Origin: CAZSPL01 sp964608735
GTDB taxonomy: Bacteria; JAJVIF01; JAPKYR01; CAZSPL01
DNA: 5,189 nt
NCBI GenBank assembly: GCA_964608735.1
Contig: CAZSPL010000240.1
Span: 1 to 5,189, forward strand
Reading direction: 5' to 3'
Shown: positions 1 through 5,189 of the stretch, in pieces
Layout of the letters: every line of letters starts with the position of its first letter
Position numbering within the stretch: the stretch's first letter is position 1
The notes under the pieces: generated by a model
Database searches by the model: none
What the model saw: only the letters and a program-made list of their open reading frames with translations
Told to the model about the DNA's origin: nothing
Position numbers and translations under genes: made by a program

Positions 1-72
1 CTCGGAATCAGCAGGCACACCATCATGCGCAAGCTCGAAATGTGGGGTATCAAGGGCGAAGAATTGTCCTGA
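1..72 (+). CDS. C-terminal end of a Fis-type helix-turn-helix regulator (partial)
   Basis: Frame 1 is open from the left edge to a TGA at 70-72 and gives 23 residues, beginning LGISRHTIMRKLEMWGI and ending GEELS. The pattern LGIS-R-x-T-x-x-R-K-L-x-x-x-G-I is the recognition-helix end of the Fis family HTH (HTH_8). In known families this domain closes NtrC-type sigma-54 activators and some two-component response regulators, where it binds enhancer DNA. Only this tip is inside the window, so the receiver and AAA+ domains that would tell these apart cannot be seen. The stop lies 69 bases before the next gene in the same direction, and no clear terminator lies between, so read-through into the next genes is possible. 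The HTH assignment is fairly sure; the subfamily is inference. Confidence 0.7.
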   Translation, partial: LGISRHTIMRKLEMWGIKGEELS

Positions 73-127
73 ACACGAGCCCGTTTTGAAATTATAGGTT
101 ACAATGTCCCGGCATGATTATTTCTCC

Positions 128-136
128 AAGGAGGGG
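128..136 (+). promoter_or_regulatory. Strong Shine-Dalgarno site for the 67-residue gene
   Basis: AAGGAGGGG lies five bases before ATG 142, with GGAGG at 130-134 giving a seven-base spacer. This is the strongest ribosome binding site in the window and fixes the start. It sits in a tiny palindrome, CTCC-AA-GGAG (124-133), whose loop is too short to be a likely hairpin. Confidence 0.75.
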
Positions 137-141
137 ATAGA

Positions 142-345
142 ATGGAAGAGGATTATCTGAACCGTAAATGTATCGTGAAACTCGTCACCGGCGAGGAACT
201 TCCCGATAACATCTGCTACTGGGGAAAATCCCCCCTCGGCGAAGAGCTCATATGGTTCGGCGTACCCAAGTCCGGGGAAGTGCTCGAGACGGAACTGGAG
301 TTTCATGTGCCGAAATACACCATTGCGTCGATTATGTTCAAATAG
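142..345 (+). CDS. Small protein of unknown function, 67 residues, possibly a small beta-barrel
   Basis: This small protein begins MEEDYLNRKCIVKLVTGEEL and ends IASIMFK. It has no signal peptide, membrane segment or cysteine pair, so it is expected in the cytoplasm. The start is secure because of the excellent Shine-Dalgarno just upstream. Residues 9-20 alternate hydrophobic and polar residues and end in a TGEE turn. Further strand-like stretches follow (ELIWFGV, ELEFHV, IASIMF). The layout recalls a small Sm-like or SH3-like barrel, in which a strand of the form V-K-L-x-x-G-x-x opens the fold. That is a weak structural inference, not a family match. The next gene starts 28 bases after its stop in the same direction, so the two are probably co-transcribed. 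I do not recognise the family. Confidence 0.8.
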   Translation: MEEDYLNRKCIVKLVTGEELPDNICYWGKSPLGEELIWFGVPKSGEVLETELEFHVPKYTIASIMFK

Positions 346-361
346 CATCGGTAAACGACGG

Positions 362-367
362 AAGGTG
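362..367 (+). promoter_or_regulatory. Shine-Dalgarno site that selects a TTG start
   Basis: AAGGTG lies six bases upstream of TTG 374. The frame is open further upstream to an ATG at 305, but that would overlap the previous gene by 41 bases and place about 23 charged residues before the signal sequence. A GTG at 365 lies inside this site and has no good ribosome binding site of its own. TTG 374 is therefore preferred. Confidence 0.6.
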
Positions 368-373
368 ATTCCA

Positions 374-742
374 TTGAGAATAGGACGTCTTGCGATAATC
401 GCGGTTTTCATCACGCTCTTGTGCACGATGCCGGGCTGTGGGAAAAGCGACAAGCCGCCTTTCAAGGTGCGGGAAGTCCAAATAGCCGGGGACTATGTCT
501 CCGAGGGCTATGATATTTACAAGAACATAGCGTTTCCCGACAGATATTCAGCCGGCATTTCGCCCGACAAAGTGAACGCCTTGCTCGATTACTATGAGGA
601 GAAATTCAAGGATCAGAAACGGGTCAAGGTGATGATATTCCGCGATGCCGCCGCCGCGGTGCAGGGGAATACCAGCCTGATAATAGGAGAGCTGGAAATG
701 GTCAACGGCGAAGTTATCCTCAGGTCGGTTAATATAACTTGA
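374..742 (+). CDS. Predicted small lipoprotein of unknown function, about 122 residues
   Basis: From TTG 374 the product begins MRIGRLAIIAVFITLLCTMPGC. It has a positively charged n-region (R2, R5), a hydrophobic core at about residues 6-18 and a lipobox MPGC with the lipidated cysteine at 22. Proline at -2 is not the commonest choice, but G-1 and C+1 are canonical. Gly at +2 would favour the outer membrane under the enterobacterial Lol rule. The mature part, about 100 residues, mixes likely helices (SPDKVNALLDYYEEKFKD) with strands (RVKVMIFRD, GEVILRSVNI). This suggests a compact alpha/beta domain, but I recognise no family. The gene lies 28 bases after the small protein gene. Its TGA (740-742) overlaps a TTG at 739 that opens the next frame, and the true start of the next gene is probably 70-80 bases further on. 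The lipoprotein call is good; the function is unknown. Confidence 0.75.
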   Translation: MRIGRLAIIAVFITLLCTMPGCGKSDKPPFKVREVQIAGDYVSEGYDIYKNIAFPDRYSAGISPDKVNALLDYYEEKFKDQKRVKVMIFRDAAAAVQGNTSLIIGELEMVNGEVILRSVNIT

Positions 743-806
743 TCCCTCGGTCGATGTGTAATACCCCCCATATTTGTGAACTTGACGGCACGGGCCCGCG
801 TCTTTC

Positions 807-820
807 AGGTGTGAGATATG
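807..820 (+). promoter_or_regulatory. Shine-Dalgarno plus ATG that is out of frame with the large TPR gene
   Basis: AGGTG (807-811) stands six bases before an ATG at 818-820, the best translation start signal upstream of the TPR gene. Its frame reads MASSYRLRAGLKYCS and stops at TAG 863-865. One additional A in the run at 850-853 would carry this start into the TPR gene frame and create a normal signal peptide. See the matching finding. Confidence 0.5.
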
Positions 821-2895
821 GCATCGTCATATCGGCTTCGCGCCGGATTAAAATACTGTTCATAGTGGCGTTGTTTATCCTAACGGCAATGGCCCCGGCA
901 TTCGCCGCCGACGAGGATTTCGACGCCGATTACGAGATGGCGTGGCACAATTACAACACCGGCCTGATCGATGAAGCCGTCGATATGTTCAAGAGCATGC
1001 AGAAGAAGTATCCCGGCAACAGCAAGCTCGATCTTACGCTCGGAACGATATATCTCGAACTCGGCGACTACGGGAAAGCGGGGGATGAATTGCGAAACGC
1101 CCTCCTGCACGACCCCGACGCCGCGACATCGATATGGGCGAACATACGCCTCGGCCACGTCCTTCTCAAGGACGGCGCTCTCGACGCCGCGGAACGCAAT
1201 TACAGGGCAGGCATGTCTATTGCCATGACGTCCGTCTCCGGCGAACCGGATGCGCTGCTCGAAGCGGCGTACGGCCTTCAACGGGTGAAAGTCCAGCGCT
1301 TCCTCGAAGGCAGGTATAAATCGGGGCGCTATCTCGTTCACTATTTTCCATTCAGCGACACAAGTGAAGATGACCTCAAGTGGCTCGTATCGCGCCTCGA
1401 GGATGCATACCGCCTTATCAATGGACTTTTGCAGGTGAAGACCGATGTACGCGTCGATGTCTATCTCTATCCCAACCCGCAGTCGTTCCAGAACCTCTTC
1501 GCCAAGGACGCGCCTATCGTGTATCCCGAATATGGCGAGATACACGAAATAATCGACAAGGATTACGACTATATCGAGCCGATGTCGGCAATAGCCCTCT
1601 ACTGGCTGCAGGAAGAAACCAACCGGCATGGTTCGGGCGATTTCATAAGTGATGCCATCCCGTTCGTCATCAGGGGGCAGGTTGGCGGAATAGATTTGAG
1701 TTCCTTTATCCTCGCGCTCCGCGAGAAGGGATATTTCGTGGATCTCAAGCTGCTGAGGCACGAGCATTATTTTCCCGCCATCGACAAGATGGTCCGCGGC
1801 CCCGAAGTGGCGAGTTTCATACAGTTCCTGCGCTCGCAATTCGGGGATATCGACATTCGGCAGTATCTCACGCAGCCGAACCTCGAAGCTTTATATGGCA
1901 TGGATGTCGTCACCGCGCAGACGATGTGGCTCAAATGGGTAGAGGGAAAAGCGGCGGATGCCGTAGTCGACCAAGACCAGTTGGAGAATATCTTCTATTA
2001 CATACACAAGTTCGACCTGGTGCAGATCGTTCCCGGCGAAGCCGAGGATGCTTTCAAGAAGGGGCTGGAACTAATCGGCGCGGGCGAAGAGGCGGCGGGT
2101 ATACGCCAGATCGAACGGGCCATCGAAATAGTGCCCGATTTCGCGCTCGCCCACTATGCCCTCGGGCGGCTCGATTTCCAGAGGGATAATTTCGAACGCG
2201 CCGGGGCCCATTTCGAAACCGCACTCGAAAGTTTGACGAAGGGCGGGACGCCGTGGGGATGGGCGCACTACCTGCTGGGGCACATCGCAGAAGTACGCGA
2301 GGATTACGTGGGTGCGATAATGCATTACGAGCGTGCGCTGGAGGCGGATGTCCCCCTCGAAGTCAAGGTCGTGGCAGCGGAAAAACTCGGCACGCTGAGA
2401 CGCGTAAACGAAATAGCTCCATCGCCGCAGGGGACATTCGAACATAATGATTTCAAGGATGCCGTGAACCTGTTCAGCTTCATCGACCTTGTTTTATTGA
2501 ACGACCGTACCGACGAACTCGAACCATACTTCGCCACCGAGTTGAACGGGCCGATAGCTGGGGAGTTCATGCGCGAATATCAGAGCATGATAGCCCCGTT
2601 CGACAGGCCGATAGTAATGCACCAGGTTGTGGCGGCGGAATCGCTCGGCGATTTCGTGAAGGTGAAGGTGATACTCAAGCTCGAAGTGCCCGAAGCGGAG
2701 CAGGGGAAGATAACCGAGTTCGAGGAATATCTCCGCCTGCGCAAGGGCATCACACGATATTTCCTTTTGTTGAGAGGGAATGTCGGCCTTAAGATAGTCG
2801 ACTTCATAGATCAGCCGTCGATTTCCGGCCACGCGAGAGTCCTCGAGGAAAGCGGCACTATCATCCCGGTGGATGGCACCGCGACGGGTAACTAA
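811..2895 (+). CDS. Exported TPR protein with a degenerate MA-clan peptidase-like domain
   Basis: From GTG 811 the product has about 694 residues. A signal peptide (hydrophobic core ILFIVALFILTAMAP, likely cut at AFA|AD near residue 32) sends it to the periplasm. Residues about 40-140 are TPR-like helical pairs (LGTIYLELGDYGKAGDELRN). Residues about 167-381 resemble the MA-like gluzincin peptidase fold: a YLVHYFPFSD strand, a long helix, VDVYLYPNPQSFQNLF, a central helical region and ASFIQFLRSQFGD, as in peptidase_MA proteins. The zinc motif HExxH is absent. PMSAIALYW stands where the motif is expected, and the nearest strings are HEIID (about 245-249) and HEHYF. More TPRs follow at about 402-516 (AHYALGRLDFQRDNFERAGAHF, shown in part). 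The last domain, about 541-676, may be NTF2-like, which is only a guess. The likely role is a protein-binding scaffold rather than a protease. The start is doubtful: TTG 739 and ATG 754 are also in frame, none of the in-frame starts has a good Shine-Dalgarno site, and an indel is possible at 850-853. The gene converges with the next one. Confidence 0.8.
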   Translation: MRYGIVISASRRIKILFIVALFILTAMAPAFAADEDFDADYEMAWHNYNTGLIDEAVDMFKSMQKKYPGNSKLDLTLGTIYLELGDYGKAGDELRNALLHDPDAATSIWANIRLGHVLLKDGALDAAERNYRAGMSIAMTSVSGEPDALLEAAYGLQRVKVQRFLEGRYKSGRYLVHYFPFSDTSEDDLKWLVSRLEDAYRLINGLLQVKTDVRVDVYLYPNPQSFQNLFAKDAPIVYPEYGEIHEIIDKDYDYIEPMSAIALYWLQEETNRHGSGDFISDAIPFVIRGQVGGIDLSSFILALREKGYFVDLKLLRHEHYFPAIDKMVRGPEVASFIQFLRSQFGDIDIRQYLTQPNLEALYGMDVVTAQTMWLKWVEGKAADAVVDQDQLENIFYYIHKFDLVQIVPGEAEDAFKKGLELIGAGEEAAGIRQIERAIEIVPDFALAHYALGRLDFQRDNFERAGAHFETALESLTKGGTPWGWAHYLLGHIAEVREDYVGAIMHYERALEADVPLEVKVVAAEKLGTLRRVNEIAPSPQGTFEHNDFKDAVNLFSFIDLVLLNDRTDELEPYFATELNGPIAGEFMREYQSMIAPFDRPIVMHQVVAAESLGDFVKVKVILKLEVPEAEQGKITEFEEYLRLRKGITRYFLLLRGNVGLKIVDFIDQPSISGHARVLEESGTIIPVDGTATGN

Positions 2896-3515
2896 TCCTG
2901 CTTCTCGGCCTGCTCTTCGATGGCGGCCTGAATCTTCTCCGCGTTTTCCTTCGTAACCCTGAGCTCGCTTTCCTCCGGCTCGACATCGGCGGCCGGGTCG
3001 TATTTCAGGTGCAGCATGCCCTTGAAATACCGCGCCGGGGTTTCCATGCCGCCGATACCTTCCATCGTGAACGCGAGCTTCATGACATTCTCTTCGGGAT
3101 AATGGTTCCACACGCCGCGCTTTGTAAGCCAGACGGTTGTATCCCCGGGGCCGATCCTCATTTTCTGGGGCGCTTCGTCTTCCCAGCCATCAGCATAGAA
3201 CGACCCGGCGAATTCATCGTTGACGGTGACGTTTACCTTCACAAGGTATTCATATTGATCGTCGGCGCTTACCGCGAAGTGAGTGAACTTGAGGTCTTCA
3301 AACGAGAACTCGCGCCCGCTGAGGCCCGCATCGAGCGGCATCGGGGGATAGATGACAACTCCGGATTCCTCTTCCGTGAGGGGACCTTCGACCTGCGCGA
3401 CCGGCTCGGTTTTCTGCGGCGCGGGCGCGCGGGCGTCGCGGCATCCGGCGATGGCGGCGCATAGCACGATTATCAACGCGACTGCGAATAGATTTCTCGA
3501 AAATGACCTGAACAT
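2892..3515 (-). CDS. Predicted lipoprotein of unknown function, 207 residues
   Basis: The product begins MFRSFSRNLFAVALIIVLCA and reaches a canonical lipobox, AIAGC, with the lipidated cysteine at 25. GGAGGG five bases before ATG 3515 decides this start; an upstream in-frame ATG at 3542 lacks such a site. Residues 26-55 form a Pro/Ala/Glu linker, often a tether between membrane and domain. About 60-180 is rich in alternating strands (YEYLVKVNVTVNDEFAGSF, TVWLTKRGVW, VMKLAFTMEGI) and looks like a beta-sandwich, by inference. The last 28 residues are a charged likely helix (ENAEKIQAAIEEQAEKQD). No enzyme motif is visible and I recognise no family. The gene follows the glycosyltransferase by 43 bases, probably in one transcript. 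Its TAG stop (2892-2894) interleaves with the TAA (2893-2895) of the convergent TPR gene. Confidence 0.82.
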   Translation of the reverse strand: MFRSFSRNLFAVALIIVLCAAIAGCRDARAPAPQKTEPVAQVEGPLTEEESGVVIYPPMPLDAGLSGREFSFEDLKFTHFAVSADDQYEYLVKVNVTVNDEFAGSFYADGWEDEAPQKMRIGPGDTTVWLTKRGVWNHYPEENVMKLAFTMEGIGGMETPARYFKGMLHLKYDPAADVEPEESELRVTKENAEKIQAAIEEQAEKQD

Positions 3516-3520
3516 AATTT

Positions 3521-3526
3521 CCCTCC
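3521..3526 (-). promoter_or_regulatory. Shine-Dalgarno site of the 207-residue lipoprotein
   Basis: On the minus strand this reads GGAGGG, five bases before ATG 3515. It settles the choice between ATG 3515 and the in-frame ATG at 3542. It lies in the 43-base gap after the glycosyltransferase stop, where no terminator is seen. Confidence 0.7.
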
Positions 3527-3558
3527 GCGGATGTAGACGCATTATCCGGCGATTTGGT

Positions 3559-4326
3559 TTATTCGGGCTTCGCTTTGAAATATTTGTTCAGCCCGCCGAG
3601 GATGCCCCATTGCCATATTATCAGCAGGTATTTCGCGATGGTCCGGGCGAATTTCATCTTCGACGCGCCGCCCTTCAGATCGTAGCGAAGCACCAGCCCC
3701 ACCTCGTCCACCTTCGCGCCGATCTTGTGAAGCTTGATGAGAATCTCGGCCATGCAGACGAAATTCCGCTCGGTGACGAATTCATCTCCATACACCTTGC
3801 GCGCTTCCATCAATTTGGATACGCGGTACATCCGGTAGCCGCAGGTGTAATCGCGCGCGCCGGGTATGTGAAAAAATATCCGCAGTAAAAAGCTCGCTCC
3901 GCCCGAGAGAATCTTGCGTCCCCTCGACAGCCCGACCTCTTCGCCGTCGGGGTGGTATCGCGATGCTATCACCACATCGGCGCCGGAATTCAGCGCCTCG
4001 CGCATCTTCGGTATCAGCGTGGGGGAATGGGTGTTGTCGGCGTCCATCGCGACGGCGGCGTCATCGGGTGCTGCGTTGTCGGTGATGTAATACAACAGGG
4101 TTTTCATCGCGCGACCCAGCCCCTTGTTCTGCCCGTGGTCGAGTACAGTGAGGGGGAGCTTGGCGGTGAATGAGTTGGCGACGTCGAGGGTTGAATCGGT
4201 GGAGCCGTCGTTGACCACGACGATGCGCACCGGCTCGCTCGATTCGGCGATAAGTTTTTCGAGGGAGCCGAAGATTACCGGAAGGGCTTTCTCCTCGTTG
4301 TATGCGGGCAGCAGGACGTAGATCAT
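3559..4326 (-). CDS. Family 2 glycosyltransferase, dolichyl-phosphate mannose synthase-like
   Basis: The product has 255 residues from ATG 4326. It carries the GT-A fold signatures in order: LLPAYNEEKALP (5-16), VVVNDGSTDST (36-46) for nucleotide binding, NKGLGRAMK (67-75), the metal-binding DxD as DADNTHSP (95-102), ASRYHPDGEE (121-130) and DYTCGYRMYR (159-168), matching the D-x-T-S/C-G-F/Y-R-x-Y block of DPM1 enzymes. The order and length fit the single-domain DPM1 group without the C-terminal membrane domain found in other members. Such enzymes transfer a sugar from a nucleotide sugar (GDP-mannose, UDP-glucose or similar) to a lipid phosphate or glycan on the cytoplasmic face. Donor and acceptor cannot be read from sequence. 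Two adjacent ATGs exist (4329 and 4326); the second has better spacing from GGGG. It probably leads an operon with the downstream lipoprotein. Confidence 0.93.
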   Translation of the reverse strand: MIYVLLPAYNEEKALPVIFGSLEKLIAESSEPVRIVVVNDGSTDSTLDVANSFTAKLPLTVLDHGQNKGLGRAMKTLLYYITDNAAPDDAAVAMDADNTHSPTLIPKMREALNSGADVVIASRYHPDGEEVGLSRGRKILSGGASFLLRIFFHIPGARDYTCGYRMYRVSKLMEARKVYGDEFVTERNFVCMAEILIKLHKIGAKVDEVGLVLRYDLKGGASKMKFARTIAKYLLIIWQWGILGGLNKYFKAKPE

Positions 4327-4354
4327 CATTTCCCCGGGCGCATCGCGTCGGGCA

Positions 4355-4383
4355 AATTTAGCACATGGGAAGGGTGGTAACAA
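4355..4383 (-). promoter_or_regulatory. Candidate sigma-70 promoter for the glycosyltransferase operon
   Basis: On the minus strand TTGTTA (4378-4383) and TAAATT (4355-4360) are separated by exactly 17 bases, each matching four of six consensus positions. Transcription would begin near 4348, about 20 bases before ATG 4326. Position and spacing are good, the boxes are only fair. Confidence 0.4.
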
Positions 4384-4398
4384 GGGCTGAATGGGCTA

Positions 4399-4464
4399 TG
4401 ATGTATCGGGACACCCTTGTCCCGATATTCCTTGGTTTCGGCACAAGAGCGTGCCGAAACATCA
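4399..4464. repeat. REP/BIME-like element: two related palindromes in inverted arrangement
   Basis: Palindrome A (4404-4427) has perfect 10-base arms, TATCGGGACA and TGTCCCGATA, around CCCT. Palindrome B (4435-4460) has perfect 10-base arms, GTTTCGGCAC and GTGCCGAAAC, around AAGAGC. Read on the minus strand, A aligns with B (4436-4459) over 24 positions with six differences. Four of these are paired compensatory changes in the stems and two are in the loop. Each copy is also preceded on its outer side by TGATG (4399-4403, and CATCA at 4460-4464). The unit is therefore about 29 bases, present twice head to head around an eight-base centre. The form resembles REP palindromes grouped as BIMEs. 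No T-run follows either hairpin on either strand, so these are not intrinsic terminators. Its place between divergent genes fits a mobile small repeat. Confidence 0.75.
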
Positions 4465-4480
4465 GGCAAAAATTATTGCC
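4465..4480. repeat. Small inverted repeat upstream of the promoter
   Basis: GGCAA and TTGCC flank the six bases AAATTA. It abuts the double-palindrome element and ends 18 bases before the -35 box of the rightward promoter. It could be an operator, but a five-base arm can arise by chance. Confidence 0.3.
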
Positions 4481-4498
4481 AAATCCTGACGACCTGGC

Positions 4499-4527
4499 TT
4501 GACATGCCTCATGTTTATACCCATAAT
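4499..4527 (+). promoter_or_regulatory. Near-consensus sigma-70 promoter
   Basis: TTGACA (4499-4504) is a perfect -35 box and CATAAT (4522-4527) matches five of six -10 positions, with the ideal 17-base spacer. Transcription should start near 4534, giving a leader of about 50 bases before ATG 4583. Within the leader I see no riboswitch or attenuator. Confidence 0.7.
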
Positions 4528-4570
4528 TTCGCTATTCGATATAGGCAAATAAACAAGCAGAATGCCGATA

Positions 4571-4576
4571 GAGGGG
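4571..4576 (+). promoter_or_regulatory. Shine-Dalgarno site of the right-edge lipoprotein gene
   Basis: GAGGGG with an optimal GAGG at 4571-4574, eight bases before ATG 4583. It supports this start over competing frames that cross the region. Confidence 0.6.
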
Positions 4577-4582
4577 TGCGAT

Positions 4583-5189
4583 ATGGATTTTTCTCAAAAG
4601 GCTTTGCTGAAGCGCCTGATTCAAATTATCTTGGTACTTTTCCTTGCTTTTAGCGGCTGCAAAATGAGTAAGGACACAGCGGGGCTGATTTCATCCAGCT
4701 TGGATAACAATCAACCACCTGCTAATCGGGGGCTGCAACACGTTTCACCGTACGTTGTCTTAACCTCCAAGACATACGAATTCAGCCCTTTGAAAGGCTT
4801 CCTTGAAAATGCCGGTCGCGAGTCTCAAGATTATGATCTTGTGGACTATTATGAGAATTCCTCGGTTGGTATTGACCTCGAATTTATAAGCTATGAGGTC
4901 GAGCAGGCCGAATCAATGGCATCCGGCATTATAACCTTCAGGATAAATGTGAGTACTACTGAGGCTATAGGCTTTCCATATTTCGCGGCTCCCGCACTTG
5001 CGTTCACATTCCATGACAAGGATGAAAATCCTCCGAACCAGTATGATCTCCATCTAAGGCATTTCCTGGTTGACAGAGATATGTATGTTCCTCAAGATCT
5101 TGAATCACCTGTTAGCGACACGAATCTTCCTCTCCCAGCAGCCTTTTTGTTCTATGATGATGAGCAGGATATGCCGGATTATCAAGGTT
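4583..5189 (+). CDS. Predicted lipoprotein of unknown function, 3' end outside window
   Basis: An open frame of 202 complete codons runs from ATG 4583 off the right edge without a stop. The product starts MDFSQKALLKRLIQIILVLF and has K6, K10 and R11 before a hydrophobic core and a good lipobox, FSGC, with the lipidated cysteine at 26. The mature part starts with a Ser/Asn/Gln/Pro-rich linker (about 27-50). It continues with a strand-rich region that includes SVGIDLEFISYEVEQ and SGIITFRINVSTTEA, followed by acidic stretches such as FYDDEQDMPDY. The look is of an extracellular beta-rich domain, but I recognise no family. A near-consensus promoter and a Shine-Dalgarno site precede it. Its GC content is clearly lower than that of the genes to its left and its codon choice is different (many GAT, CTT, TAT, TTG). 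This hints at separate ancestry or weak selection. An overlapping frame at 4417-4653 is a shadow. Confidence 0.82.
   Translation, partial: MDFSQKALLKRLIQIILVLFLAFSGCKMSKDTAGLISSSLDNNQPPANRGLQHVSPYVVLTSKTYEFSPLKGFLENAGRESQDYDLVDYYENSSVGIDLEFISYEVEQAESMASGIITFRINVSTTEAIGFPYFAAPALAFTFHDKDENPPNQYDLHLRHFLVDRDMYVPQDLESPVSDTNLPLPAAFLFYDDEQDMPDYQG

Noticed and set aside
100..105. TACAAT as a -10 box for the small protein gene
   Set aside because: It matches five of six -10 positions, but no acceptable -35 box lies 15-19 bases upstream; TTGAAA at 86-91 is far too close. Left as unproven.
845..856. Programmed -1 ribosomal frameshift at the A run joining ATG 818 to the TPR frame
   Set aside because: The sequence A-TTA-AAA does not fit the X-XXY-YYZ slippery pattern in the P site. 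A simple single-base indel explains the frames better.
880..1839. Long open frame of 319 codons on the minus strand
   Set aside because: It lies fully antisense to the TPR gene, which has a signal peptide, TPRs and a domain layout. The antisense product shows no coherent domain and is explained by codon bias in GC-rich DNA.
2494..3111. Minus-strand open frame of 205 codons crossing the convergent junction
   Set aside because: It overlaps two well-supported genes, and its product is rich in R, G and H without any recognisable motif, typical of a shadow frame.
3352..3888. Plus-strand open frame of 178 codons over the lipoprotein and glycosyltransferase
   Set aside because: It is antisense to both genes, whose motifs (lipobox, DxD, NDGST) are clear. 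No ribosome binding site or domain supports it.
4399..4464. Reading the double palindrome as an integron attC site or a terminator pair
   Set aside because: The length fits attC, but the GTTRRRY/RYYYAAC boxes are absent and no cassette array is present. No T-run follows the hairpins on either strand, and the flanking genes point away from it.
4417..4653. Plus-strand frame of 78 codons in the divergent region
   Set aside because: It begins inside palindrome A, runs across the promoter and overlaps the lipoprotein start, which has its own Shine-Dalgarno and lipobox. No support for translation.

Overview
The window looks like chromosomal DNA of a diderm (Gram-negative-type) bacterium. It encodes three predicted lipoproteins with lipoboxes, one signal-peptide-bearing TPR protein, and the end of a Fis/NtrC-type regulator. 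The coding DNA of the left four fifths is moderately GC-rich, yet it uses the isoleucine codon ATA often. That mix is seen in several little-cultured lineages, but no gene here fixes the taxon, so I do not name one.

Left part, + strand (1-2895). The last 23 residues of a Fis-type helix-turn-helix protein are followed by three genes in the same direction. These are a 67-residue protein with a very strong Shine-Dalgarno site, a roughly 122-residue lipoprotein starting at a TTG, and a large exported TPR protein. The large protein has an inserted domain that resembles MA-clan (gluzincin) peptidases but lacks HExxH. Spacing suggests one transcript. The reading frame at the start of the large protein is suspect. 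The best start (ATG 818, with its own Shine-Dalgarno) is out of frame and would be restored by one extra A in the run at 850-853.

Middle part, - strand (2892-4326). A DPM1-like family 2 glycosyltransferase is followed after 43 bases by a 207-residue lipoprotein, probably as a two-gene operon. This operon converges on the TPR gene, and the two stop codons interleave at 2892-2895.

Right part. The divergent intergenic region (4327-4582) holds a 66-base element made of two homologous 24-base palindromes in opposite orientation. Their stems differ by compensatory base changes. A further small palindrome follows, then a near-consensus sigma-70 promoter reading right. That promoter drives a third lipoprotein gene, which is open to the right edge and visibly lower in GC than the rest. 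A weaker promoter candidate reads left into the glycosyltransferase.

The overall theme is cell envelope, but apart from the glycosyltransferase and the regulator fragment none of the genes can be given a firm function from sequence alone.
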